64,000 nucleotides of DNA from Agaricus subrufescens (Eukaryota; Basidiomycota; Agaricomycetes; Agaricales; Agaricaceae): NCBI GenBank assembly GCA_029945375.1, contig CM057057.1, forward strand, positions 186,001 to 250,000, read 5' to 3'. Both the position numbers and the translations under genes were made by a program. Below are positions 12,255 to 23,560 of the stretch, piece by piece (the first letter of the stretch is position 1; each line of letters starts with the position of its first letter). The notes under the pieces are model-generated. The model searched no databases. It was not told where the DNA came from and saw nothing but the letters and a program-made list of their open reading frames with translations.

Positions 12255-14446
12255 ATGCCCCCACGGAATCAACTAGCTCGCGCTCCACTGACCCGGTTAT
12301 TGAAACCTCAGCTCATGAGGCTTGCGAGGGACCTACAACTACCTGACAATGGGAGAGTGGTCGACCTTCGTACTCGAATTCACGACCACTTACAAGAGAA
12401 CCCAGCTCTACTCATCGATGAGCGCTATAGGAACCTTCTCCCTAATCACGAACACATACCACAGACCCCTGTCCCCGGTTCACCAGGACGTCAAACTCCA
12501 CTCCCTCCTTCTGTTCCACGCATTCAACAGCTGGAACATAACGATAATCCAGGCCTTCCACCTTGGAATGGTTTCAACAACCCTCCATCATCTGGCCAAC
12601 GGTCCTACAGGGGTGCTCTCCCACCCCCACCCATCGACACACCGCAGAACCCATTCCACCAGCAGCGTCGTCAACCATTCACCCCTGAACAAGACTTCGA
12701 AGACCAACTATTCGATTTACCTCCCATCAACCATTTCCCGGAACAGCAGAATGTTCAACACGTCAATTCAGATATTTTTGCTGAACCAAACGATGGTGAG
12801 TCATACTTCTCCAATGTCTCCGTAGAATGCGGTCCTTGCCCTATATTCATGCGATAGCATTCGCTGCTTATAGCAACACCGTTGGCAAGGTGTTTCGCGA
12901 TGTACTCATTCCCAAATCACACATTATGCTTGCATCGGCTTACGCGCCACTCATATATATATATGCACGTTACGCCGTGTATTGGCTTATGTGCCATTCG
13001 GAACATCTACACGTTACGCCGTGTATTGGCTTACGCGCCATTTGCAACATCTACACGTTACGCCGTGTATTGGCTTACGCGCCATTTGCAACATCTACAC
13101 GTTACGCCGTGTATTGGCTTATGTGCCATTTGGAATATTTACACGTTACGCCATGTATTGGCTTACGCGCCATTTGCAACATCTACACGTTACGCCGTGT
13201 ATTGGCTTATGTGCCATTTGGAATATTTACACGTTACGCCGTGTATTGGTTGTTGCCAACTTATACATAAACCGTTGCATGTTTCGCCATATCTTAGCTC
13301 ATGCTCCATTGATATATGAATTATACACCACGACGCATCACTACGATATTGTCACTATGTGCACATTACATATATGCAACGTCTTACTTGAGACGCTCTT
13401 CGATCTATCATGACTCAATTCAACAATCACATACGAAATAAGGCTGTGACTGACTAACTCTTTATTCAGTGTTCGCGTCACACAATCCACTCCTCAACCA
13501 AATGCCACTACATCCCCAACCAGATCCTACACATGCATCCAGAGGCCGCCCTGCCAGAGTCCCTGGCCTCGCACCTGAAATTCAACCATTCGTCGTCCCA
13601 GAGACGATCAGGAAGAAGGTCATGAGGGGCTGGGAAGAACACATCCCCTTGACCTACCTCACAGACCGCTTCTGTAACCCAGGCAGTGATCAACGGATGA
13701 GGAATAACGAGTTTGAACTCAACAGACAAACGGGGACGATAGATCCAGTAGAGCAACCACTTAACGATACAGAGGAAGGGAAGTTATCGTTTGAGGAATG
13801 GTATCAGGCGTGGCTGCGTTTTTTAGAACTCCTCCAGATGTACCAACCACATCTCTATGAGATTTGGAAGCCACACTTCGATCGCATATGTATGGCCCCT
13901 AATCGATCCGCCAGTTGGCAATCATGGCTCGCCTATGACATATCCCTACGAAGGCAGTCAATCACTAAAGGGATTGACCCAGTAGTATTCCACCCGAATA
14001 TCTGGTATCACTGGGATATGGAGATGGCTAAACGATCTCTTACACGTTCATCCACCAACTCCCATCCTCGACACCCCTCGTCCTCACACAAAAGTCCATA
14101 TCCCAACTATTCTTCTCATCCTTTTCGGCCCACCAACAATCAAGCTCCAGCCGAAAACCATCTCCGGCCCCATCAAACAAAATGGAAGTCACCTCGCCGT
14201 TGCTTTCGATGTGGTGGCCCACACCCTGCCAGAGGCTGTGATGCCCGAGTACAAGTTAACGGTCTCCCACTCGTTATACTCCCACGGGAGGAAGGAAAAT
14301 TTTTCGGTGACACAGAGGGCAATAGATACTGCTTCGCATTCAACGGTACCACAGGTTGTACAACCCCCGATTGTCCTAAAGGGGTCCACAGATGTTCACT
14401 ATGCAGGAAACAGGATCACGGAGCGCAATCCTGCCCATCTGTCTAG
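12255..14446 (+). CDS. Ngaro Gag-like protein: SAP-like N-terminus and C-terminal zinc knuckles
   Basis: Two exons, 12255-12795 and 13470-14446, join in frame (phase 1) to give 505 residues. The intron is about 674 nt, unusually long for this genome, and holds the 44-bp minisatellite. Residues about 10-45 (LTRLLKPQLMRLARDL followed by RVVDLRTRI) resemble a SAP-type helix-loop-helix nucleic-acid-binding motif. A Pro/Gln-rich region follows. The C-terminus has CFRCGGPHPARGC plus further Cys/His clusters ending in CSLCRKQDHGAQSC. The role inferred is nucleocapsid formation and RNA binding. The 3' end overlaps the start of the RT frame. Confidence 0.82.
12966..13255 (+). repeat. 44-bp minisatellite inside the Ngaro gag intron
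   Basis: Six full 44-bp units plus a partial seventh start at 12966, 13010, 13054, 13098, 13142, 13186 and 13230. Two unit types alternate in the second half (the 13098 and 13186 units match each other better than their neighbours). Because 44 is not a multiple of 3, all three plus frames stay open and give spurious ORFs with a repeated CIGLRAI-like peptide. Confidence 0.9.
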
Positions 14447-16119
14447 CCTTCTGGTTATTTCGACTCCCTTACATTACTCGGCATGGGAGCAGACCCTTCA
14501 GGACTGTAATCTTCACCACCTTTTTCACGATATACCACACAGCATCCGTTATGGCTTCGACATGGGAATCCATTCCAATATTACCACTACATATACTCCC
14601 CCTAATCATAAGTCCGCCTTATCGCAACCGCTAATAATTCAACAACACATCATCAAAGAATTGTCCAAACATCGTTACACCGGCCCCTTTTCACGCTCAC
14701 GGCTTGAATATCTAATAGGACCATTCCGCTCATCCCCCCTTGGAACAGTCCCGAAATCAGACCCCAACGAATTTCGCATTATACAAGACCTGTCGTTTCC
14801 AAGGGACGACCCAACCCTCTCATCAGTCAACTCTATGATCAAATCGGCGGATTTTCCCTGTGACTGGGGAACATTCACACAGATAGCCGAAATAGTACGG
14901 AAAGCCCCTCCTGGAACCCAAGCAGCTACCATGGATGTTGATGCAGCTTTCCGCTGTTGTCCAATCAGACCCAACCAACAACCTCATTTCGTCATTCAAT
15001 GGGACAACCTTTTCTACATCGACCATAATGCACCTTTCGGAGCGGTCAGTTCGGGTGGAGTGTTTGGGCGTTTGGCTGATGCAATGACAGCTATTATTCG
15101 TCACTTTACAGGGAATGAGTGTCGGAACTGGGTAGATGATTTTGTCATCTTTCGCACTCCACATTCCACTTCGCCCTCCATCACCATGGATACCCCTCTA
15201 TATGCATACGACATTCAGCTTCTCCTAGATATTGCAGAACCGCTGGGCTGGCCCTGGAAAGCATCCAAAACTCGCCCCTTTGCCTCAACCTTCCGTTACC
15301 TGGGCTTTACCTGGGACCTAGAGGGAAAATCCGTCTACATCCCTATCGAGAAATGCGAAAAATACAGGAAGAAGATATCATCTTGGGTGGCCACTGGGAG
15401 TCACACCCTCAAGGAAGTAGAATCCTTACTCGGCACGCTCGTACACTGCTCACTCGCCATCCCTGAGGGCCGTTCTCGCCTTCCTTCCCTATCCCGCTTT
15501 GCCTCCTCATTTCGAGGAAAATCACGCTTCGCTCGGCGTTCACCAAGCACTACCACTAAGCAGGATGTCACGTGGTGGTTGGATGTTCTATCCACTGAAC
15601 CATGTGGGTCCTCGATCCGTTCCCCACCCCCCCCCATCCAACATTGATTTCTGGGTAGATGCCTCAACGTCCTTTGGCATAGGAGTCGTCTTTGGCCATG
15701 AGTGGGAAGCATGGAGACTCTTGCCAGGATGGAACGACGACCCGCAACACAGGATTGGATGGGCAGAGATGGTCGCAATCGAGTGTGGCATTCTCTTAGC
15801 AGTCCACCGAGGATATTCAGATACTCATTTCATACTAAGATCAGATAATATGGGTGTCATTGGAGCCTTAGAAGGTGGAAAATCACGCAACGCGGAACAG
15901 AACTCAATTCTTCAAAGGATAACAACAATACTGAGGGTCCACGCCCTATGGATCACCCCAGTGTACACCCCCACTGCAGAGAACATAGCAGACCCTCCAT
16001 CCCGAGGAATCCCACTTGCAGATATACCACGAGCATTAGACACGTTTACACTACCAGATCCACTAACACCCTTTCTACTACCGAGACCTGCATTAGATAA
16101 TCATGTCAACGTTACCTGA
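14241..16119 (+). CDS. Ngaro reverse transcriptase-RNase H, with one frameshift
   Basis: The RT frame is open from before 14241 (first ATG, inside gag) to a stop at 15645; RNase H continues in another frame to 16119. RT landmarks: LGTVPKSDPNEFRIIQDLSF, TMDVDAAFRCCPI, APFGAVSSGGVFG and the catalytic NWVDDF (x-V-D-D). RNase H landmarks: FWVDASTSFGIGVV, AEMVAIECGIL, LRSDNMG, TAENIADPPSR. The frame change falls at the C9 tract 15627-15635; one C fewer would make the frame continuous. This could be a replication-slippage mutation, a sequencing error or a programmed event; a length change in a homopolymer favours the first two. Together with Gag and the recombinase it would copy the element RNA. 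Confidence 0.9.
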
Positions 16120-16163
16120 CAAATCTTTTACATTCACGTTATCCTTAACCACTACCACTCACC

Positions 16164-17252
16164 ATGGATAAACAATGCAAACCCCTACTTAACACACACT
16201 CAACGTCACACTCCCCATCTCCTGAGAGACCTACATTAACTCCTCGAACTAAAGCCTTGATCCGTGCAGCTATCCGCAACAGCCTAGCTGCCACAACCTT
16301 GAGGTCATATCGGACATCAATAAAGCAGTTCCATCAATTTTGCGACAAGGAGGGTATTCCACCACGCCAGCGTACACCAACCCCAGAAATTGTCTTATGC
16401 GCCTTCGCAGCAGATGGATTCGAACGCCTTTCAGGCAGTACAGCTCAGAACAAGATTGCCGCTCTGAAAGCATGGCATGGGGCCAACAACTGGCCCTGGT
16501 TTGGAGGCGAAAGACTCAAGAGGGTCATTACTGGTGTTCGCAATGCCACCCCCCGCTCCTCAATCCAACCAAAACGCCCAAACATCACCGTACAGAACCT
16601 TACAGAACTGGCACATCACCTCAACGACAAGGACAGTCTCGATGCAGCTGTCCTTGCCTGTGCGTGCGCAGTGGCATTTTGGGGTCAATGCCGTCTAGGT
16701 GAATTACTCCCCCACTCGACAAAAGACCAGTACCTCAGCAATTTCCCGTGTCGAAAATCGATCCGTCACTCACCAAACAACAAGAACACTTGGATTTTGA
16801 ACCTTCCCACCACCAAGACGAACCATAAAGGTCAAGATGTAGCCCTAATTTCACAAAGAGGCGCTGCAAACCCCATCCGCACCTTACACAACCATTTAAT
16901 TGTCAACAACATATCCCTACCCAATACACCCCTCTTCGTGTATACGACCGACCACAGACAACACATTCTAACTAGACGACTTTTCCTCAAACGATGCAAC
17001 CAAATATGGACACGCATTAACCTCCCCATGTTTACCGGCCATTCTTTTCGCATTGGTGGAACTACACATTACCTGCTCGCAGGTGTCCCACCAGACGTAG
17101 TCAAAGTCATGGGAAGGTGGTCATCAGACGCCTTTTTACGGTATTGGAGATCCACAGAGCATATTGCCCCATTACACGCCAACAACACCTCCATTCAACA
17201 CCGTAACAAGATTTCGATAACCAACCACTCCCGCCACCGCTCTGGGGGGTGA
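16164..17252 (+). CDS. Ngaro tyrosine recombinase
   Basis: 362 residues from the ATG at 16164, intact. Residues about 40-100 resemble the SAM-like core-binding domain (TLRSYRTSIKQFHQFC). The catalytic domain shows the first Arg in GQCRLGELLP, the H-x-x-R box in GHSFRIGGTTHYLLAG, a later GRWSSDAF, and the nucleophile Tyr in FLRYWR. It replaces the DDE integrase of LTR elements and joins a circular DNA intermediate to the target without duplicating it. It ends 44 bp before B1. Confidence 0.95.
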   Translation: MDKQCKPLLNTHSTSHSPSPERPTLTPRTKALIRAAIRNSLAATTLRSYRTSIKQFHQFCDKEGIPPRQRTPTPEIVLCAFAADGFERLSGSTAQNKIAALKAWHGANNWPWFGGERLKRVITGVRNATPRSSIQPKRPNITVQNLTELAHHLNDKDSLDAAVLACACAVAFWGQCRLGELLPHSTKDQYLSNFPCRKSIRHSPNNKNTWILNLPTTKTNHKGQDVALISQRGAANPIRTLHNHLIVNNISLPNTPLFVYTTDHRQHILTRRLFLKRCNQIWTRINLPMFTGHSFRIGGTTHYLLAGVPPDVVKVMGRWSSDAFLRYWRSTEHIAPLHANNTSIQHRNKISITNHSRHRSGG

Positions 17253-17296
17253 GCCTTGTTTTGGAACGCATCGGCTGGGCGGTGCCCTTCGTTCTT

Positions 17297-17440
17297 GGGC
17301 GACCCGATGCTGTTCCAACCTCGCTCCTACCGCCTGGAGACCTGGAGACTCTATCTCTCCAGATCTTTCCACTCCCCCATTCACAGTGTCGTAGTCATGT
17401 ATATCCTTTATTGGGAACGCGTACCCGGCTCCCTGAGGAG
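17297..17440 (+). repeat. Ngaro split direct repeat B1
   Basis: 144 bp, matching B2 at 17672-17815, and directly abutting A2. Confidence 0.9.
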
Positions 17441-17601
17441 AATGGAACACCGTGCGAGGTACGAACACGGTGTGTTGTCTCAGAAGGGTGCCCGTGTGAA
17501 ATTAGACTTCATATATACCAACCGTTACATTGCATAATACAATCCCTGTCTCTCCTCTCTTGCTGACCGGAAGGCGCCGCTACCTACTCGCATTCCTTTA
17601 A
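17441..17601 (+). repeat. Ngaro split direct repeat A2
   Basis: 161-bp copy of the left terminal repeat A1 placed internally after B1. Confidence 0.9.
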
Positions 17602-17671
17602 ACCCGCCCTCCCTATCCCTATACATCAAGGAAGACTACCGGCATAGGTAGGATCCAGGTTTTATACATCG

Positions 17672-17815
17672 GGGCGACCCGATGCTGTTCCAACCTCGCT
17701 CCTACCGCCTGGAGACCTGGAGACTCTATCTCTCCAGATCTTTCCACTCCCCCATTCACAGTGTCGTAGTCATGTATATCCTTTATTGGGAACGCGTACC
17801 CGGCTCCCTGAGGAG
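17672..17815 (+). repeat. Ngaro split direct repeat B2 (right terminus)
   Basis: 144-bp copy of B1 ending in CTGAGGAG, followed directly by lipase sequence starting ATGTAAGG. A unique 70-bp spacer separates A2 from B2. Confidence 0.9.
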
Positions 17816-18443
17816 ATGTAAGGATGATCTTGCCTGGAGTGCTGCAAAGCAAATCCACTATGAACTAATACAGGAAAAGAGACACCAGGAAAAAGTGCCG
17901 AGTCCAATGTTATAGGAACGAAAGCAACATCTGCGATGATCGCTTCACTAGATTGTGGTTTAGCCTGACCACGAGAGTGTCGTGAATTTTAGAGGTATGA
18001 TTACGAACATTCGCTTCGGATCTGTCCCTTGATGTGCTACTACAACCGATTCCAGTGGCGGCGAATATCCCACATACCCTGATGTGTGATAAATATCGGA
18101 CCAGAACATAATAACATGTCGGACGTTGCGTACACCATTGAACTAGGCCTCCATCCCCCCCAGTCGCAGTAGGTATAAAATCTGGGTTAGCTTCGCAATC
18201 ATCTATTGAATCATGAGTGACAAACGGGTGGAGACGTGAACATAAATGGTCACCTCCGCACGTCCACAATGAAGTACGCTCGGGAGCACAGTAGGCGGCA
18301 CTAGCGAACCGAGTAAAAGGGACGAATTGGGCAATTTGTGCGAATGTCAATTCCTCGATAGAGGGTCCAGATTTTTTTCCTATCCTTGCAGCGCTGGCTA
18401 TGGTGGAAAGTACGAAAACAAAGAGGACAGTGGTTGCCAACAT

Positions 18444-19638
18444 AAAGGATGTAACTTTGTTGATAGAAAGGTTCTTTGGTTTTCTGAGGCTAGCAACAGA
18501 GTGGGAAGGTTCAAGAGGGATTCCAGTTGAACCTTCCTGCCCCTGTGAGGCATTGGTTTATGGCCTGCGTAATGCCGAATGAAGCCCCGACTCAACGACG
18601 AGGAAGCTGTAAGCTTCTTAGTTAAGGGGTGCGTTATACAGTATACCTCCTATGTTAACTGCTGAGCCTCTCTCACACTGGCATTGCAAATCGTTGTGAC
18701 TATATGTATAGTCAAAACTTGATGTTAATGGGAGGAAGGGGTTGAAAATTGAAATGTTGGAAGAACGCTGTTCAAAGGGGCTGCCAGAAATACGAGCGGC
18801 CCGCTGCTGGCTTCTTCTCCGCGTTGAGCCCACGTCAGCCTCTTTCTCCGCGTCTAGTCCGCATTGAGCAGAGTAGCCTACATGAATTCAATGAAATGAG
18901 CCTTATGGTATTCGAAAGATGACCTCTTTTCGTATAGAATTGTTTTTCTTGTGCTCTATCTCGCTTAATGTATGAAATCAGAGTCCCGTCTCTCTATTTA
19001 TTGCCCAAATATGGTGATCTCACTTGTCTTATCTGATCATACAACAACACTTAAATAAGGTTCTACGGTTGAAGCCCATGCTCGACGTTTGCATACTACC
19101 CTTGTCGTCTTCTATAACAGATTAGGCCTTCCCCCCACCCTCTGCCGACGTTAGACTCTCCTCTAGCCCATACTCAACCCGCCTCCTCGTGTTAGTCCGT
19201 GTGTAACCCCTGTCCGCGAGGGGGTTCCTCGTATCTACTGTAGGGAGGTTTATGACCCTGAATACATGTCGTACGCTCAAGGTGCAGCCTGAGGCATGTC
19301 TTGATATAGTCACATAAACACCTCTAATGCACGGTGTAGCTGAGTCCAAGTTTGGTCGCTGAAGAGGTCTTTATGTAAACGTTGTTGTTATATCCTGCCC
19401 ACGTTGAAGGCCAGAACCTCATGTCTTACATGAACACGTTCGTACAGCCAAACTATATGCCGCTTGATGGGATACAAAGTCACTGCTCCTTCCTTCCGTC
19501 CCCATCTATACTTCCAAATTCTTACTTTTTTTAATTCCTCGGAATTTCAAGTACTAGCGAACTGGTTGTTACTCTGTACTTCACCAGACACCGCTCTTTT
19601 ACACTTCTCCACCTTTCGAAGAACTCACTTGACTTATC
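18444..19638. other. Divergent intergenic region between the lipase and GQG-family gene A
   Basis: No gene recognised. It separates divergently transcribed genes, so it should contain both promoters. The first ~300 bp (lipase 5' side) and the last ~150 bp (gene A 5' side) align with 23560-23860 and 24030-24175 in the second duplication unit; the middle ~600 bp has no counterpart there. Confidence 0.5.
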
Positions 19639-21007
19639 ATGAACGTTCAGAACACCAGCCAGATGGAAATCAGCAAATCTCAGTTTTCGGAGGTGTACGG
19701 TGACCAGAACATTCATCGTCATGCCCAGTCTGTTGAAGTGGACGGACAAAATAATACAGCAATACTTCACGAAGATCGACGTGGTACACTTGATAATCGA
19801 ATCATTAGTACGTCCTGCCTTCTGCCTTGTTCTGGAACCATCTGACAAGTAGGAAGATGAGAATTGTAACAATATGGTCGTATTCGGTCAAGGTTAAAAT
19901 TGTCAAGTTACGCTCGACTCTGGTCAGTTCCACGCTTAAAATGACTATTTCAATATTCATGGTCACTTGTAGTCGACCTGTCATTCTTGCGGAACAGAAT
20001 CGGGAAAAGGACGCTACAAAACTCATCAAACCCTTTTAGAAACGAATGCCGGATTGGAATGCCAACGAGGGGAGCACAAAACAATACGGGCACAGAGATA
20101 AACTCTAATGCTAGCTACCAAGGTTATAATAACACTTTCATTGGTATGCCACCTGTTTAAGATGGATTTATTGCTCACCCACTGTCCAAAGACAAGAATA
20201 ACGGTCTAGTAACTATTATCGGTCAGGGTATTAACAACGAGGCCCAGAGTTGTGGTATGAACCTTCCGTCAAGTTCTGTATCTTCGGGGTCTCACAATGA
20301 TCGCTTTATGCTTTTCAGTTGGTTCTCCAAGACCTCACCCTCCTCCCACATCCCTACAATCATCTGAAAATTTCCCCAGCTCATCACGCCAAAGATTGCC
20401 AGTCAGGACTGTTCAGGAGAAGACAGGGCATACCCTCGCTTCAGTTAGGAACGGATCATCCGGTCAATTAGAAATAATGGCCTCGAGCAGTCTTTCTGCT
20501 TCTAATCAAAGTGGTTGTACTGTAAATGAAACCGCTACCCGATCAAAGCCATCAGTCCCGGCGACGACAACTCTAAAACAGCATGATACTAACGGCAACT
20601 CAGGATTCTCCCCCCTTCCACCTGGAGCTCCTTTTCCACTCGAGGCTGCTAGTATGACAAGCCTTGAGGGGCCGCAGAGCGATACACGCGAACGAGAGCT
20701 GGTCTTGTCATCATCGGAGGTTCGAGGGACCCCAGCAGATCAGATGCGGCAAGAAAGCATCGCTAAGAGTGGCACCGGGGCGCCCAGACTGGCGAACAAA
20801 ATGCACCCGCATACAATGGACGGAAGAATGGCCCGAGGTGCCGATACATGCTCAGCGACAGAAATGGTGTCTCAGGAGCACATGGGCATGCCAGCTGTAC
20901 GCGCGAAAGGCGCACCCAACCCAGACCAAAAGAGCAAACACTTTGCTCAGCGGATACTTTGGGTGTTCAAGGGGTGGAAGAACGGTAAAAAGAAAACCTC
21001 GCTCTAA
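19639..21007 (+). pseudogene. GQG-family gene A, one in-frame stop
   Basis: Unrecognised family. Exons by comparison with B, D and E: 19639-19807, 19857-19922, 19973-20143, 20192-20254, 20319-21007; all introns are phase 1 and the joined length is 386 codons. Exon 1 has the family start block (MEISKSQFSEVYGDQN) and DGQNNTAI. Exon 2 carries VVFGQG but the next codon is TAA (19895-19897) where gene B has CAA, so translation would stop after about 70 residues. Exon 4 has VTIIGQG. The last exon is Pro/Ser/Thr-rich and shares an EGPQxDTRERE block with gene B. It ends in a basic tail (RILWVFKGWKNGKKK). Apart from that single C-to-T change everything is intact, so this is a recent pseudogene, a polymorphism, or a case where exon 2 (66 nt, frame-neutral) is skipped. 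Confidence 0.72.
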
Positions 21008-22665
21008 GATGACTCAGCATGGGTATTTATTATCCCACGGAATGTGCTTATTGTATCTATTGTATCTCGTGTATGTACTATAAGCTATTGGCTTTGTTGG
21101 ATACTCATAGGTACAGGTATGGAATTAGAAAGAAAAAAAGGCTGAAATTCTATTACAAACGCCCTCCGATTGTACCCGCACTACTTGTCCACTGCTCTAG
21201 TTGCACCAAACCCCCACTCGCCTAGATATCCCAGCTCTTTCCTATCTGGGGCTATCTCTCTGCCACGGCTGCCATAACTCCCTTTATTACTTTGTCTTAT
21301 TTTCCTGTTGCTCCACACTCCGTAAGCCCTTACGTTTCGTTCTGAGAAGACAAGCCTTGGCTCCTTACACGATGCAGCTTATTATGAAGTACTTGTATCA
21401 AATAACGTGTTATAAGAGACACGCCTCGGTGGCTGATCTTCGGCTTGAAGTCCTGACGAACGAAGCACATAGTCACTCGCCCAAGTGCTGTGTGATGTCC
21501 ATGCGTATTCTACGTGTTTCGACAGAAGATAATCTCACAAGGTGATGTTGTTAAGAGCAGCCGATAGAATGGCAAGGCATGTTGGAGTTTGAAATGTTTT
21601 GTTGCGAACCGAATGGGGATATTCCTTATATAGTTACACAGGTTCAAGGATATCATTCTGCACTGCTGCACGCCCGCATCACATCCGGACCAATGTGCAC
21701 GGAGCTCTTTGGGCATAAGTATTCCAAATTATTCGGAATCGGGTCAAACTTAGCAGCAAGTACGCAAACTCTTTACACAGGTAGTATGCAGCTGAGGAGG
21801 CATAAAGACCATGGCCGAGTGTACCTTGGCTATGATGCTAACAATGAAACCAATTTTCGCTGGTCCAATAGCATTCTGGTTCCTGATGATCGTAATTTTT
21901 GTACTACACACTGCCATACTCACATAAGCCATTCTAGATAATGTAGTTTATCGTTTAAGGGCTCGTAGATTCACACCTCTGCTCTCTTTTAAGGGAGCAG
22001 CTGATGCTGCTTTATACTCCTTAGCTTACAAGCAGTATTTCACTACTCGCGCCACGGCAGTGACTGCACCATTCCTTCACCATCCAGGGGTTAATCACCT
22101 GATTGGCCTAATACCGTGACAGATGCATTTGCGGCCCCGGTCCGGCGTTCTCTACCTCCACCGCTTCTTGTAGAATTGATCTCTAGAAGACCGACCGCCA
22201 TATCCGGATACAAAAGAGGCTTTGTACTGTTGCGAGCAAGTCGCGATGACTCCCAAATCCAGCATTCGACTGCTGCTTCTACGCTCCCAGTATTTAAAGG
22301 TTAAAGCTTCTTCTACTCCGTAATCTTCAACGTCCCTATTCAATGCTGACTCAGAATATTCATAGATTACACTACTTTGCTTGTCCAACTATTGATGTCT
22401 GTGCAAGGTCAGTCAAGGGAACGGGAGCAATTGTCGACAGCATGAGTGTTTTATTGAGCACAGTGGGGGTAAGTCCAGGGCCCGGATCCGCTGTGGTAAA
22501 AGCTGATGCAGTAGTCAACGGAAATTGAACATCTGAAAAGACAACTTGAAACTCGCGAACGAGCACCCGTGTGTCACCAAAGAGATTTCGAAGCGTGGAC
22601 GAGGGATATATCTTTTCTTCAGAATATAAACTAGTTTCGATACCACTTTAGTCCATTATATCTTA
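21008..22665. other. Tail of duplication unit 1; no gene recognised
   Basis: Blocks at 21480-21600, 21930-22125 and 22370-22660 recur in the same order at 25690-25800, 26005-26205 and 26640-26935. Open frames here (for example 21579-21941 plus) are not conserved as frames in the second copy, so I do not call them genes. Confidence 0.55.
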
Positions 22666-22675
22666 TAAGAGATGC

Positions 22676-23560
22676 GTGGTCATCGACGTAATTCTCGAAT
22701 GCCCACTTTGCTACCTACAAATAACCGCTTATGTCAACTTCGTACTAGTAAGAGAATAGTAGGCTTACCCTTGGCATGCCGTAGGTGATGGTGCGGAATC
22801 CTACGTCCTCGATGTAAAGGGGAAGATGTACGCTATCCAGTACGGCAATGGAACCTTTAAGTGAATGGCCGACCATAGCAACTTTTGTAGCATTGTATCT
22901 TGAAATATGTCCCCGGCGGCTGACAAGATCGCTTTTGCATTTCCACATTTTTCTTGAATGCTAAGAAGTCTGCAAGACTGTGAACATCATCTTCCCTGAA
23001 GTGCTGCAAAGCAAATCCACTTTGAAATAAGACACACCAAGCAAAAGCGCTAAGCCCAATGTTATAGGAACGAAAGTGACATCTACGATGATCGATTCAC
23101 TAGATTGTGGTTTAGCCCGACCACGAGAGTGTCGTAGATTGAAGATATGATTACCAGCATTCGCCTTAGATCCGTCCCTTGATGGGCTACCACGACCGAT
23201 TCCAGTGACGGCGAATATCTCATATCCTGATGCGTGGTAAGGAGCCGGGACGTAATGACGTGTTGGACGTTGCGTACCCATTGAACTAGGCCTCCATCCC
23301 CCCAGTCGTCAGGGTTAGTTTCGCAGTCGACTAATAAGTCATGAGCGACAAATATAAGGAGACATGAACCTTGAGGGTCACCTCCGCGCTTCCACAATGA
23401 GACAAGCTCGAGAGAACAGTAGGCGGCCCTAGCGAACCGATTAAATGGGCAATTTGTGCAGGTGTCAATTCCTCGATACCCGGTCCAGAGTTTTTTCCTA
23501 TCGTTGCGGCGCTGACTATGGTGAAGAACACGCAAAAAAGAGGACCGTGGTTGCCAGCAT
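22676..23560 (-). pseudogene. Lipase pseudogene, paralogue of the Ngaro-split lipase
   Basis: Runs on the minus strand from an ATG at 23560. It is inactivated at several points compared with copy 1: a 1-nt loss in the signal peptide region (MLATTVLFFACSSP then stop), a 1-nt loss shortly before the nucleophile exon (ACATATT versus ACACTATT), Lys in the elbow (GHSLKG instead of GHSLGG), and loss of the 3' end including the catalytic Asp and His, cut at the duplication junction. Recognisable remains include VVVAHQGTD and ISRYNATKVAMVGHSL. Around 22975-22985 it holds the uninterrupted equivalent of the Ngaro insertion site. Confidence 0.88.

Larger units (their letters stand above)
12068..17815 (+). 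mobile_element. Ngaro-type (DIRS order) tyrosine-recombinase retrotransposon
   Basis: About 5.75 kb. Structure is A1 (12068-12228), Gag, RT-RNase H, tyrosine recombinase, B1 (17297-17440), A2 (17441-17601), B2 (17672-17815). The abutting B1-A2 reproduces the junction expected if element ends B2 and A1 were joined in a circle, which is the hallmark of split direct repeats. There is no integrase and no target-site duplication, as expected for recombinase-mediated integration. It sits in a lipase gene in the opposite orientation. All genes are open except one apparent frameshift in a C9 run at 15627-15635. Confidence 0.93.
11476..18443 (-). pseudogene. Secreted class 3 (alpha/beta hydrolase) lipase split by an Ngaro insertion
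   Basis: Fungal class 3 lipase read from 18443 down to about 17816 and, after the inserted element, from about 12067 to the stop at 11476-11478. The N-terminus is a signal peptide (MLATTVLFVFVLSTIASA) followed by a segment ending in AAYC, typical of the family. Further exons give VVVAHQGTD (oxyanion loop region), VLVHSGF, then GHSLGG with the nucleophile Ser, then NNKRDPIP with the catalytic Asp, and finally HHGPYG with the catalytic His before GDGC and stop. Introns near 11700 and 11840 have clean GT-AG borders. Such enzymes hydrolyse triacylglycerols outside the cell. The element lies between HSGF and the GHSLGG exon, so a normal transcript is unlikely. Exact splicing around the insertion is unclear: the pre-insertion sequence would need a very short or GC-AG intron there, so some decay may predate the insertion. 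Confidence 0.85.

Noticed and set aside
12827..13413. Three overlapping plus-strand frames of 143-147 codons with repeated Cys/Arg peptides
   Set aside because: They are a by-product of a 44-bp repeat read in three frames inside the gag intron.
19895..19897. Repeat-induced point mutation as the cause of the stop in gene A
   Set aside because: A single C-to-T change; no broader excess of such changes was seen between copies A and B.
21201..22304. Genes in the tail of duplication unit 1
   Set aside because: Frames are not preserved in the aligned second copy at 25690-26640.
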